In this document: in pieces, positions 20,000 through 31,270 of the stretch
How the letters are laid out: every line of letters starts with the position of its first letter
Numbering within the stretch: position 1 is the first letter of the stretch
Source of the DNA: Cordylochernes scorpioides
Taxonomy: Eukaryota; Arthropoda; Arachnida; Pseudoscorpiones; Chernetidae
NCBI GenBank assembly: GCA_030710605.1
Contig: CP092872.1
Coordinates: forward strand, 2,570,865-2,634,864
Direction of reading: 5' to 3'
DNA length: 64,000 bases
Position numbers and translations under genes: made by a program
Notes under the pieces: model-generated
Databases searched by the model: none
The model's input: the letters and a program-made list of their open reading frames with translations, nothing else
Told to the model about the DNA's origin: nothing

Positions 20000-22020
20000 A
20001 ATCAATAATTAGTTGTTATTTATTCCAACAGATGGCATCAGCAACACCACCAGGAGATGATCTTTTATTAATTTAAACACTCGAACAGTATAATTTCCCA
20101 TATTTGTACTATTTTTCCATAAACAAGAAATGTCACTTTAAAAATGTGTCAAAAACACACAAAAGGTTTGGCGATATTTGAAGATTCAGGTAGAAAAATT
20201 CTAAATTCAAACTAGACGATTGTGAATAATATCTATCTATACGGCACGGTTATAATTACTCTCATATCCCCACACAATGATTGCAACAATCATCTTGGGC
20301 AATTAAGCCATTTCTTTGATAGAAGGATTAAGATGGCGGTCAAGAAGAAAATGGAGTTTTAAAATGGAAGAAAGCACAACTCTCGATTTATGTTTTATGG
20401 GGCAATAAGACGGCGGCCGATCTTCCGCTCCATAGCTCAACAGGGGTCGTTACGGCGATGGGTCCTGGAGATTCTATATCTGCCCACCCCGGGAAATATT
20501 CTGTAGGTTTTATTTTTTTTTCAACTTGGTGTTTTGTGTGGAAGAAATAGTACAAAAGTGATCTTAAGATCAGGTGGATAGACATCTGATCGTGCAACTG
20601 GAAGTTTCTTGAAGAAATGGTATTCGGCCAATTCTGGAATAATTTTGAATCAACGATTAGTAGATATTCATTCCGATAGATGGCGCAAGTCATTAGCAAA
20701 TTTTAGTTGCGCGATCAGGGGATGCCTTTTTCTTAATTTAGTGTTCTGTATTCTACACTATTTATTTAAACCAGGTAGCCCGTATTTTCCTTGACTATTT
20801 GTCAACAAATATATAACTGGATGAATACAATGATGTTTGATCAAGGTCTTTGGTTTATATAAATTCTACAAGGCCGCAGTCACCGCTCGGAGGAGATTAA
20901 TAGAATCGCCGAATTTCGTGGTCCATTTGGATGAGGAAAGCGAAGACTAGAACGCGGCTGATTCAACACTATGTTTTTCTCAGTGATACGATAACCTTGA
21001 CGTATGCACGAAGAAATGTGTGGCCACTGGACATGCGTCGGACCTGGAGGCTGTTGTAGGGCTCTGTGCTGCCTGGAGTATAGGAGCTCCATCTATGCTT
21101 CCTTCCTGTGGTGAATGTGTATAAGACCGGTGGAAAGCTGTGTGTGTGTATTCTATACTATTTACTTCAATCAGGTAGCCTGTATTCTGGAATCCAAATC
21201 AATTTCAACCTGGAGTTCTATAATCTACACTTATTCAACTTTTACTTACACATTTATAACCTATAACATTACTAACTTGGCTTTCTAGTTTATAGATTGT
21301 TTAAAGACATTGAAAATTTTCATTCCATTTTATTCGTCTTTGAAAATGACCTCGCTAGATTTAATTCATTTTATGTTTTCAGACATCACGGAATGTTGCG
21401 GACATCTCAAGACCTTAGCTCCTTATCGCCCAAGAATTAATGAATAAGGTGGGAACCTACAGTTTTGAAAACTTGAGATTCCTCGACTTTAAAAACAAAT
21501 TAATTTCTTCAGAGAGAGAGAGAAAAAAATGGACGACATTCCTCCAACATGGAGTTGTTGAGAACATTGAACACACGCTGAGCTCACAACCACGATGATC
21601 AGGTAAAGCGCTTCAGCTAGATTGAATTGAAATGAGATCCACTTTTGGTTCCTGATAAAAACATGGTATAGGTCATGAAAATCGTGGTAGGTAGAAGTAG
21701 GCGACTGCTTTTACTGTAAGTGCACCACATGTCTACACATGTGAAAAGCAGTTCGAGAGAGTTAGAGCCCCGTTTGGTTCCTTTCACTCGCTGGTGGGGT
21801 TGGACTGACGAGTCAGAGTTATCTGTGGTAGATTATAAAAGAGTCTATGCTATCTGTAGTAGATCAAATGAAGGGGAACCAATGCTACCTGTGGTAGTTC
21901 ACGAAGAAACCATAGACACCTGTGGTAGATCACAAAGTAGCTAGGGCTAACTGTGGTAGATGAAATGAAGGAGAGACAATGCTACCTGTGGTAGATGAAA
22001 TGAAGGAGAGACAATGCTAC
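20000..22020. other. Intron with AGATGGCGC-type repeats
   Basis: Contains repeat copies around 20000-20080 and 20600-20740 with the blocks GATGGCGCAAGT, CATTAGCAAATTTTAG and TTGCGCGATCAGGGGATGC. Around 21690-21810 is a fragment of the SINE body also present at 24420-24570 (CACATGTCTACACATGTG, CACTCGCTGGTGGGG). 21830-22010 is a run of short imperfect repeats around CTGTGGTAGAT(C/G). All of these recur in the right arm. No coding gene. Confidence 0.55.
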
Positions 22021-22232
22021 CTGTGGTAGATGAACTTCATGAAGGGCGAGCGGATGAGCAAGCCGATCCTCGAGCGGGGGAAGAGGAGGTAGAGCAGGGC
22101 GATGAGGGGGATGCAGGTGATGAGGGAGACGCAGAGCAGCACCTTGACCACCCAGTTGCGGCCCCGCCACACAGGCAGCCCGCCGTACCACTCGGAGGTG
22201 AGGAGCTGCTGGCAGTTGGGGTGGGCCACGAA
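22021..22232 (-). CDS. TRPC-type channel, pre-S1/S1 exon (left copy)
   Basis: A 212-bp exon (phase 0 in, phase 2 out) starting FVAHPNCQQLLTSEWYGGLP, a TRPC signature just before the membrane domain, followed by S1 (VVKVLLCVSLITCIPLIALL). It ends KFIYH plus two bases. Acceptor GTGTGTCAG, donor GTAGCA. The twin at 61586-61797 is almost identical with silent differences only. Confidence 0.95.
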
Positions 22233-22284
22233 CTGACACACAGCGCTGCTTTTTTCATTCTTGATAATGTGAATGTGTTATGTG

Positions 22285-22436
22285 AAATGTAAACTATTTT
22301 CGTATGGTTCTTTTGAATTAAAGCAATTTTCTACTGGCCTTAGTGCAATGATAAAATAATGATTGCAGTAAGGGCAGGAGAAAATTTCTTTAATTCAAAA
22401 AGAATTATACACGCGTCGAAAATACTTTACATTTCT
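22285..22436. repeat. Fold-back hairpin beside a TRPC exon
   Basis: Arms of about 65 nt (AAATGTAAACTATTTTCGTA, GAATTAAAGCAATTTTCTAC, CTTAGTGCAAT and their complements) with a loop of about 12 nt. It sits 50 bp upstream of the S1 exon acceptor. The right arm has the same hairpin at 61385-61538. Confidence 0.75.
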
Positions 22437-23184
22437 AATGACAGATGGCACACTAATGCATCATAGTGATATGTGCAGTTGGAGTTGAATTTTGTAAGAA
22501 ATAACCGAATTCCCATGTGAACGAAGTGCTGCCTTCAGATACAGTACGTGGTTGGCTTTCTTTGATTACCAAGAAAATGGGTTGGCCAAATATTAGGGAA
22601 CAAACCTTAATCAACGTTTAGTTCATTTTTGTTCCATTAGATGGCGCTCTGTCATTTAAAATGATCGTGTGAGCGGTCAGGATTTCTAATCATCAAGACC
22701 TTTATCTGTTTTTTCTTACTTTTCCATGTTCAGATACATGTTCACCTACACGGGAATAAACAACTGTTTACAGAGCCACGTACAGAGGCAAGTATTCAGG
22801 ACCACCACGTTCAGATGCATAACACGAACTCATGTTCACACGAATGTAATGCAGACACATGTTCACCTACACAATATGCACTCGTAAACACATTTTTACC
22901 GAGGCATACGCATTCATCCAGGAAAACGCTTACGTACATACCACCTACTCGTAAACACATATTCACATGCATTCAGGAACACGATCACCTACACGCCACA
23001 ATCACACATGTTAACACGAATATATTCAGACACATGTTTACCTACACAACACGCACTCGTAAACACATTTTTACCGAGGCACACGCTTTTATTCGGGAAA
23101 ACGCTTGCATACATACCACTCACTCATTAACACATGTTCACATACATTAAGATACACGCCACAATCACACATGTTCACACACAC

Positions 23185-23409
23185 CTGCTTCTGGTTGTAC
23201 TTGAGCGCCATCTTGAGTCTGGCCAGGGTGAGATGGCTGTCGTCGTCCTCCCCGTCCCCCCGGCGGTTCAGCACGGCGATGACCTCCTCCGTGGAGCGGC
23301 ACATGTCCAGCAGGTCGCACGAGTACTTCTTGCACTGGTTGCTCAGCTCCTGGAATATCTCCTTGAACTCGTTCTCCTGCAGCGCCAGCCGCTCCAGCTC
23401 CCACGACAG
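23185..23409 (-). CDS. TRPC-type channel, linker exon before S1 (left copy)
   Basis: A 75-codon exon, phase 0 at both ends, encoding the cytoplasmic TRP_2-type linker between the ankyrin repeats and the membrane domain: LSWELERLALQENEFKEIFQ, SCDLLDMCRSTEEVIAVLNR, then LARLKMALKYNQKQ. The CDLLDxCRxTEEV pattern is shared by all TRPC channels. It joins directly to FVAHPN. The ankyrin exons that should precede it are not found between here and the gap. Twin at 60388-60612. Confidence 0.94.
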
Positions 23410-23493
23410 CTGAGCACACGTTTCACAAACCATGGAAAATCTATAACAAAACACCGTTTTATAACACTTTCTCTACACTATAGATAAAATATA

Positions 23494-24190
23494 CTGTTAC
23501 GAGCTTTCCATCTGTCGTTGTTTGCGTACAAGGTTTGTAGGAAAACATTACGTTGTGGATACAGCTTAGTTTGGTATACTTTATTACCAGGAGCTGTTAA
23601 TGGAATTGAGAACTAGGTACACTTTGATGGACTTGCCTCCTATGTCCGTCATAAGAAGGATCGTCAACGGCCGTCTCCCGTCCAGGTCGGGCAAGCTTCT
23701 CTGGCAGGATCATCCACACGGCAACACTCCCAACTTGCCGCTTCTTATTGTACTGCTGATATCACACTTGGTGTCCACTTCCACAGACAGTCAGCTTCAG
23801 GGCCAGCAGATGCTATCCACCGGACCTTCTTCCACCACGTCTTCTTCAGGACTCCTGATGTCACCAGACTGTCTGTTCACCTCACTTGTTTCTTCCTCAG
23901 CCGACCCCTTCTTTAATCCCCCTGTGTCAGGAGTACCCTTCCTTGACTACGTCGTCTTGTGACGAGGAGATCCAGATGTCCCAGTACATAACTGGGATTC
24001 ACGAGGCGATAAACATCAACTACCCGGGCTGTCCAGCAGTCTAGTGTGAAGTTCCAGTCACGGTCTGTGAGGATTACAGACACAACCGGATAGCTAGGAA
24101 TGCTGGCAGAGAGTCTGGGACATGAGCCAATGATGCAGGATCAATGTGAGACGGTCCAAGTTGTAAGGCTGTCTACATTCTGTACCTTAT
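23494..24190. repeat. GC-richer block conserved in both arms, LTR-like
   Basis: Starts TGTTACGAGCTTTCC and includes a 120-codon frame (LRTRYTLMDLPPMSV…). The right-arm counterpart (about 59560-60310) has a 119-codon frame with many substitutions and frame changes, so coding is doubtful. The TGTTAC start and base composition suggest a solitary LTR, but I could not find a convincing right end or target duplication. Confidence 0.35.
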
Positions 24191-24383
24191 AAAACTACAA
24201 CTATTTCTCACAATGGGTTTATTTTTATTTTACGCACACACATACAGCTTTATTAAGACCACCGGTCTTATACATATTCACGGCATGAAAGAAGCATAAA
24301 TGGAGTTCCTATATCCAGGCAGCAAATAATTTCTTTTTATTTTAAAACTCTTATCTTTCAAGCCATAGTCAACAGGCTTTATT

Positions 24384-24698
24384 TATTAATTTTTTTTTTG
24401 CTTATCCCTAGTACACGTGGTACAGGCCATGATAATCATGGTGGGTAGTTAGCGACTGCTTTTTACTGTAAGCGCACCACATGTCTACACATGTGAAAAG
24501 CAGTTCGACTTTGCACTTACAAATGCCAGAGCCCCGTTTGATTACTTGCACTCGCTGGTGGGGGTTGGACTTTTGCAAGAATCGGGGGCCATTGGAGCAT
24601 TTTTTTTTTAAACAGAAAAAAGTGTCCAATGCGGGAATCGAACCCGGGTCCTAGTGGTCGAAAACCAAACGGTTTAACCAGCCTTCCACCGACCCCCC
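24384..24698 (-). mobile_element. tRNA-derived SINE with target duplication
   Basis: A 315-bp insert flanked by the 12-bp direct repeat ACAGGCTTTATT (24372-24383 and 24699-24710). The right arm has this 12-mer once, near 59384-59395, with no insert. On the minus strand the element opens with a tRNA-like head (24696-24622) having a B box GGTTCGATTCC, then a T run, a body with CACATGTCTACACATGTG and CACTCGCTGGTGGGGG, and a poly(A) tail (poly-T at 24391-24400 on the plus strand). Head, body, tail and long duplication together define a SINE. It relies on a LINE for movement. Confidence 0.85.
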
Positions 24699-25340
24699 AC
24701 AGGCTTTATTAAAAACATCGACTGTTTTTCACAAGAATTGTTTACAAATTTATAAGAAACATGTTTTTAATTAAGCCTGTTGAGCAGCGATTATCACTTG
24801 AAAGCTTGCCTTTTAAAATATAGAGAAACTCATTGTGAAAAATATTTGTAGTTTTAAAATGCTTTTAACAATTTTATATCTTGAAGCATGATTCCATTAT
24901 AAAATCCGGGCAGTTGTAGCTACAACATACCTGGTTTAAAACGAATTCAACAGATGAACTGGAAAGTTTGAAGTGAAGTCAAAATTAGGAACAAGTTCGA
25001 ACTCAGGGAATTTCCACGTTCAACGAGAGACTTCAACATCGTCAAATACATCGTGCCATCTAAAAAATATCCTCTCCGTGAAAAACAAGGTGACAAAATT
25101 CATTGTCAAAAACAGTAAGAAGTTTAAAGTGCATAAACAATTATTTAGTAAATAGAGCAATCTCCATAAATGGATCGTTAATTGATTATATAACATTTTA
25201 CAAACAGAGAAACATTTTATATAGATCACTATATGAGAAAATAAAAAAAGAAACAATAAGATAGATTAGGTACCTACTCCTTTTTCAAGCCAGACAATTC
25301 TCTCAGATATTTACAAATTCAAACAGATCTACAACATCAG

Positions 25341-25409
25341 TAACTGTATAACGCTATAGAAAAGTGGGCATTCCAACAGCAAGTGTCTCGAGTCCTGGGT
25401 TTCACAGCT
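25341..25409 (-). pseudogene. Relic of a non-LTR retrotransposon ORF2 C-terminus (left)
   Basis: The minus strand reads SCETQDSRHLLLECPLFYSV, close to the RHLLLECPxF motif near the C-terminus of Jockey/R1-type polymerases. The right-arm twin keeps the Cys/His part better. Only this fragment is readable. Confidence 0.5.
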
Positions 25410-26010
25410 CGAGTCCTCAATTGTTACAACAACAAAATTTATTTTGTAGGTGGAGAAAATAAATATATATTTGTGATAACTAAGTTTAGACTGTACACAG
25501 CTAGCAATACACCAGCGCACATCCATTGCTGGTCTAGACTACAGAGAGAGAGAGAGGAGGGATTGAAATACTTTAAAATGACAATTCCCAAAGAAATCTC
25601 CTCAGATAGAACGTCCAGAACCTGGTAACTTCCCACGGGGATTGAGACCTCGGGCGCCTCGACTTCACCACTCCTTCAATGAAATAAATTAAATTGATTT
25701 GACCATTGAACAGTCCTTTGGGTTTGGTTATCATTACTGCCACGCTATCTTATTCGTTGTTTTAAATATCTTAGACGTATTTGTACATAGTCTAAATACA
25801 TAGTCTTAACTTAAAAGTAAATGCTTCACTTGTACAAGAAAAAAAAAGTGCTAAAATAATTTCATGTCTTGAATCTAGATGGCGCGCAATTGTCTCGTGT
25901 TTAAATAATAATTAACTTTTATTTTTATGTGTGTGTGCGTATTTCGTATATTTTTAACACCCTATATAATCAACACTATATAATGTTACGACTAATCAAA
26001 GTATATTCAA

Positions 26011-26026
26011 TCTCTCTCTCTCTCTC
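26011..26026. repeat. TC microsatellite at the 5' junction of the LINE
   Basis: (TC)8 directly before the GC-rich start of the LINE. The right-arm empty site has only a short CTCTCT at this place. Confidence 0.85.
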
Positions 26027-26074
26027 GGCCGTGCGGCCACGCGGCGCGCGAGCTCCGCGTTTTTAGAGATTGAG

Positions 26075-27696
26075 ATGGAGGCGATGGAGATTTCCAATGT
26101 GTTTTCGATACTGGCGGAGAGCCAGGATGATGTCAAGAATGATGGTGGTACTCCCACCCAGAAAAAAACCTACCAATGCCGAGAAATCGGCGGAAGAAGT
26201 TTCTAAGCTTGATTTGAAAAATACATTTTTAATCAAGCAAACAAACGGCGACTATGTAAATCAGGCCGCGGGAAAAAAAACAAGCCTATGCAAATTGGGC
26301 GGAAAGAGTGGAAGCTTCGGAGAAGCAATCTGCTTTGGAATCGGATTGGAAAATTCCTAAATCCAACAAAAGAAAAGGCCGGGAATCTCCGACCCAGCCA
26401 ACAAAAGTGGCAAAGGCTGAAACCATCGCAGCCAGGCCATCACCACAACCGAGGCGGGAAATAAGGGATGCTGTCACGCATATAAGAACTAGCAGACAGC
26501 AACAAGATCTAGCCAAAGCGAGGTCGGCAGCGGCTACATTTGATCATTGTTGCTTCATTGAATGGAGCCCGGACTTCCACCAAGTCCAGTACATGAAAGC
26601 GCTGGAGCAGATGCTGGATAAATCTTCAGTTCACCAGCTCATGAAGATGTCCGGCCATGTTCTGGTGACACTTTCCAGCGCTGAGAAGGTCGAACGCCTA
26701 ATCGAGGAGGGCCTCACCATCGGCAGCACACTCCTGAGAGCCTTCTCTTACAGGAAAAGGGCCGAGAAGATCATCATAGGAAACCTTCCTATTGCCGTAA
26801 AGGATGACGACATCGTTGCGACGCTAAGGCCTTACTGCAAAGTGGCCTCGATGGCCTACGAAATAGTAACCTGCGAAGGTTACTCCTGGACCACGGGCAG
26901 TAGGGAGGCCTTCATCTTCATGAACGAAGGCCTTAAGATCCACCAGCTCCCGGTGAAACTGGAGATCAAGTCAAGGGGTGAAACGACGCCAGCCTACATC
27001 TCCTACGGCGTCAAATGTAGCAAGTGTCATCGCCAAGGACATCGGCGTGCCAGCTGTCCCAAGAGAGACTTGGAAGAGCGCTCTACTCGACAACCTACCT
27101 TCCAGCATGGACCTCTTCCTCCTTCCACCCAGACATCGCCCTCGTCCCAACCTGCTGCAACTACACCGGCTGCAGTTGGCCACAATGGTCCTGAGAAGAC
27201 CCCGGCCAAAAACGTTCATATTCCCATGAAACCTCCTCCTGCCAACAAAACCAGCGGTACCAAAGCTCTACCAGCGGCGGCAGAAGTGGCCACATCAAGT
27301 AAAGAGAGACCGCCCAACATTGCCGCTCCTATCTTGACCATAGCCCCTGGATCCCGGATTCCGTTGAAAACCAATCCCCTTAGTAAGGAGGATGAATCAT
27401 CAACTGACAAAAGATCTAAAGCCCTCCGACAACTAGAAGAGGTACTTAAACAGCTCCCAGACACCGTGTTCGAGAATACCGAAGCAGCGGGTATGGAGAA
27501 GGAAAAGATCGTGCAGACAATCATTTCCGAACGCAATTTGAAAAAGTTTTTGCCTAACCAGAAACCTGAACAGCTGGACAGCCTGATCAACCTCATCGGG
27601 ACATTCGTCGACCGTGTAGAGGACAAAGCCTGCCACCTCTACAAGCGACTCACCCATCTCCGGTCAGTTGCCATCAAAGGTAGGACCACGCAATGA
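26075..27696 (+). pseudogene. LINE ORF1 (nucleic-acid-binding protein), two frameshifts
   Basis: The uninterrupted part runs from 26260 with first ATG at 26308 and gives 462 residues. The likely original start is the ATG at 26075 (MEAMEISNVFSILAESQ); the reading passes through three frames with shifts at A-runs near 26162 and 26273. Visible segments: a basic Ser/Lys region, a helical domain with SSVHQLMKMSGHVLVTLSS, KIIIGNLPIAVKDDDIVATL, and a zinc knuckle CSKCHRQGHRRASCP near codon 235 of the long frame, then Pro/Ala-rich linker and a charged C-terminus. This layout fits the ORF1 of Tx1-type LINEs, which coats element RNA. It ends at TGA overlapping the ORF2 start. Confidence 0.82.
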
Positions 27697-30600
27697 GCTT
27701 CCGCATTGCGTCCCTTAATGTGCGCGGCATTGCCGTTCGCGCCAGGAGTGTGGAGATGTGCTGCTTCTTTAGGCAGCATGCAGTTGATGTCGCGTTTGTC
27801 CAAGAAACGAACGTGCTGGCTCTAAACAACATCCGGGACCTATGCCTTGGCTACAGCGCCGTCTTTGCACCATCATCAACACCCAGGGGATCCGGCCTCG
27901 CCGTCGTCGTAGCGCCGGGAGTCACCATCCTCTGGCATCGCGTTCTGTGGCCAGGCAAGATCGCCATTTCCAGCATCAACATCCGGGGCCTCGAGACCCG
28001 CGTCATCAACTGCCACCTGTCCCACACTCCTGAAGAACGGAACCTCCAACTGCAGGTCATCGCAGAGGAAGCCATCAGAGAAGATGCGTGGGCTCTTGGT
28101 GACTTCAACATCTCCGAGGAGTCCTCAAGCGACATCGGGTCTGGAGCCGTGGAAGCCTTCGCGGAACTCTTGGACCGAACCGCCCTCGTCGACACCGCCT
28201 CCATCTTCAATGCCGCGCACCTGCCTACGAGGGTTGCCAGTTACGGAAGCCGGGTGGACGCCGCCCGTCTGGATCGAGTTCTAATACCATCAAGACTCTC
28301 CGGTCGCGTCACCTGTTACTGGACCCTCAAATACCGCTCTTCGGACCACCGTGCCATCCTCCTCCAAGTGGGGGATCCCCCTTCACCATCTGCGCCACCA
28401 ATCTCCGCGCTGCTTCGACTGGCGCCTGTCATCGAGAGAGTTGAGGCGCTTCTCTGCGAAGCTTCTATGAAGATCGAAGCCACCCCTCCTGGAGATCTAT
28501 GGAGAGAATGGGGGAAAATGAAGCGGGACCTGGTGGAAGATATCAAGTGCCTCTCCGTTCCTCGGGCTGAAGACGAAGATTACATCGCCAGAGCAAGCCG
28601 GTTCCTGCGTTCCAGGCTCGAGGCTGAGACCGTAGATGCCGACTACCCTTTGCTGCCTGAGCTTGGGCGCGCCTTGCGCCTTCGACTACCTCGATCGGAA
28701 ATGGCAACCGTCTTCGACGCCCAGGGGAACCCTGTAGAGGGAGAGAGCCTGAGATACACGGTCTTCAACTCCTACAGGGAGCGTTTCGACAGCTCTGCCT
28801 GCACCCCGGAGACCATCGCTGGGTTCCTGCAAGGAACTACGGAGAGCATCACCCTGGAGGACAGTGACCCGCGTCATCGAGCAGATATCTCCTTGAGTGA
28901 GGTGGAAACTGCCATCAGCCGTCTGCCACAAGAAAAAGCGCCTGGTTGGGATAGCGTGCCCTGCGAGCTCGTCAAAGGCTTCGAGGACTTCTTCGGAAGG
29001 GCCATACATCGAGTCATCCTCGAATCCAAGCTTCGCGGGTCCCTGCCTGAATCCTCGAGGAGAAACATCATCTGTCTCGTCCCCAAATCGCACGGTGGTC
29101 CGGGCCTAAGCGGTTACAGACCTATATTTCTACCAACGAACGACTACAGAATCGTCAGCGGCATACTTCTAGGTCGACTTCGTCGCCATCTACCAGCCAT
29201 CGTGCCGGAATGTCAGACGTACGCCGTTCCGGGAAGATGTCCCTCCTGGAACATCGCGTGCGTGTCTGACGAGGTGGCCCTGGCCGTCAAGAACAAGTCA
29301 CCGCTGGCAGTCATCTCCACCGACCTGCAGTCCGCCTTTGACAATGTGGACCGAGAGTTCCTGGCCGCCCAGCTGCGCTCCATCGGCCTGCCTCCGCCCT
29401 TCCTGGAATGGCTCCACCTTCTCTACGCGGAGGCCGATGCTACCATCAAGGTCGATGGAAACTTCACCCGCCCATTCAGAATGCGCAGAGGGCTTCGTCA
29501 GGGTTGTGCCTGCAGCGCAGCCCTATTCTCCATCTTCACCGGTCCCCTCCTGCGCCACCTGGAGAGAGCTCTCGGAAGAGGGAACGTCCTGGCGTACGCC
29601 GATGATATTCTCCTGCTGATCCGCGAGGATTGGCAGTTCGAGAAAGTCAAGACCATCTTTGACGAATTCCGGCGTGCGTCAGGAGTATGCGTGAACTTCA
29701 CCAAGAGTAAGGGACTGTGGTGCGGCGCCTGGAGGGACCGCGTCGACTCTCCGCTGGGAATCTCGTGGTCCGCATCTTCCATCACGGTGCTGGGCTGCGA
29801 AGTTACATCTGGCCAAGGAAGATCGGTCCAGGAAAAGCATCTGCTGGGCATCCTGGAGAGAGCAATCTCTAGATGGTCCCCATACGTCCGCGGCTTCTCC
29901 CTGGTCGGGCGAGCGAGAGCGGCCAACTCGCTGGTACTAGCGGCAGTGCTCCACCATCTGCACGGCTACCTGCCCGGCGACGCCACTATGGCCAAACTAC
30001 AGGCCAGACTGACGCGGTTCGTCTGGGGGTCCTGCCATCGAGCTGCTTGGCTCCCGGGAAATCTAATGGCTCGCCCTGTGTCCGTCGGTGGTGTAGGGCT
30101 ACTGGATATAAAGACCCAACTCCAGCTCGCCTGCTTCAAGGGAGTTCAGGCTGCATGCCGAGCGGGGGGCAAAAATGCTTATTCATGGCTGGTGGAGTCC
30201 GGTGCCTGGATGGCCCCCTTGTCCTCGGGTTCCTGGCTGCTGCCCCGTCGCCGTCGGCTGCTGGATCTGTGGGAGCAGGTCTCCTCCATCCTGAGCCTGA
30301 ACCACCGGGTGGTGCCCACTCCCGCCCTAATGAACCTGCCTCTCGTCGGTGCCTGCAGGTTCCTGGCGACGCCATCGCTTCGGGCTCCTTCAAGGTGGGT
30401 AGGAGTGCGCGACCTGGCAGGTCCTGCTACGTCGCTCACCACCAGGCTGACGAGGAACACCTGCGACGATGCAGCCGCCCTTGGTTCATTCTGCCGCCGT
30501 CTGGTGGCGGAAAACGCGGGGGAGCTCGCATCAGGAGAGGAGCCTGGAGGAAGCCGTGGTGCTGCGCGGGACGGCCACGCCGTTCTTGCGCATCAGCACA

Positions 30601-31167
30601 CGCACTGCGCGTCGCATGTTGGAGCGTCCCCGCCTGGCCGCCGTTCCCATCTCGCGGTATCTCCGGCGCTGGGCGCCTGTCGTCGACGTGCCCTCCACCA
30701 GCCTGGCGTTCTCATCTCTCCGTCGCTGCTCCTTCGGGGGCCATGCAGCGGACATCGCTCTGCGGCTAGCCCTGCACGCCCTGCCTCATCCGGGGCACCC
30801 GGCGTCGAGCCAGCCCGTCTGCATCGCCTGCGGCTCCAGCGACCTGTCGCTGGCTCATCGCTACTGGTCCTGCAGCGCCGTCCGCCCTCTCATCCGAGAG
30901 GTGTTCTCCATCATCGGGCGGCCGCCGGACCTGCAATCCTGGATCTTCGCGGTGAACCTCGAGAACCACGCCATCACCATCTCCTCAGCGGCAAAGCATG
31001 CCATCTACGTTTTCTTCGTAGATTGCGAAATGCGTGGTATCGCTGGGGACCCATTGGCGATCTTCCATCAAACTCTGCAGCGGTGGCAGAGGCGCCATGT
31101 ACATAGTTGTATTTTTTTATCATTTTTAAAATCATTTTTTTTATTATACCCATCATCCTCATTATAA
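27693..31167 (+). pseudogene. LINE ORF2 (endonuclease-reverse transcriptase), one frameshift
   Basis: The polymerase for target-primed reverse transcription. The N-terminal 230 residues are an APE-type endonuclease (FRIASLNVRGIAVR, FVQET, ALGDFNI, SDHRAI at about 217-222). Reverse transcriptase follows: APGWDSVPCELVKG, NIICLVPKSHGG, STDLQSAFDNVDREF, RMRRGLRQGCACSAALFSIF and the catalytic YADD at about 635-638. The long frame continues to 31106, but after about 30535 its product is a Arg/Pro-rich shadow; the true C-terminus is in another frame up to 31167, with a zinc knuckle CIACGSSDLSLAHRYWSC and LRISTRTARRML. So there is one frameshift near 30530-30545. The start ATG overlaps the ORF1 stop as ATGA. 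Confidence 0.88.
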
Positions 31168-31186
31168 ATTTCTCATCTTCTCATAA

Positions 31187-31252
31187 TTAGTGCGGACTGT
31201 GCACTTTACATGTATTGACAAGATGTCAATAAATTATGTGAATTGTCAATTG
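31187..31252 (+). other. LINE 3' end with terminal stem-loop
   Basis: The last 65 bp hold TATTGACA-AGA-TGTCAATA, a perfect 8-bp stem with a 3-nt loop, about 35 nt from the end. The same tail occurs without the rest of the element at 38235-38310 and 53221-53296. Such 3' structures are typical recognition sites for LINE polymerases, though function here is inferred. Confidence 0.6.
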
Positions 31253-31266
31253 TCTCTCTCTCTCTT
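31253..31266. repeat. TC microsatellite at the 3' junction of the LINE
   Basis: (TC)7 immediately after the LINE tail and four bases before the TA of the adjacent Tc1 element. Confidence 0.85.
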
Positions 31267-31270
31267 TATA

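Larger units (their letters stand above)
26027..31252 (+). mobile_element. Tx1-type LINE inserted in a TC repeat
   Basis: A 5.2-kb non-LTR retrotransposon with a GC-rich 5' region, ORF1 with a zinc knuckle, ORF2 with an apurinic-type endonuclease, reverse transcriptase and C-terminal zinc knuckle, and a short AT-rich 3' end without poly(A). Both ends abut TC tracts (26011-26026 and 31253-31266). The right arm (about 57883-57893) has the same flanks joined by a short CT run and no element. The reverse transcriptase block with QTYAVPGR resembles the Tx1 branch, in which some families (named Kibi in the literature) are known to target TC microsatellites. Three frameshifts make this copy probably inactive. 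Confidence 0.88.

Noticed and set aside
22815..23150. 111-codon frame rich in His and Thr (also 60688-61023 minus)
   Set aside because: Comes from imperfect ACACATGTTCAC-type short repeats in the intron; it is conserved on both arms only because the arms are copies.
24622..24696. Functional tRNA gene
   Set aside because: B box is good but acceptor ends do not pair and it lies in a SINE with target duplication.
29873..30769. 298-codon frame rich in Arg, Pro and Ser
   Set aside because: Alternative frame of the LINE ORF2 in GC-rich sequence; no domain is visible.
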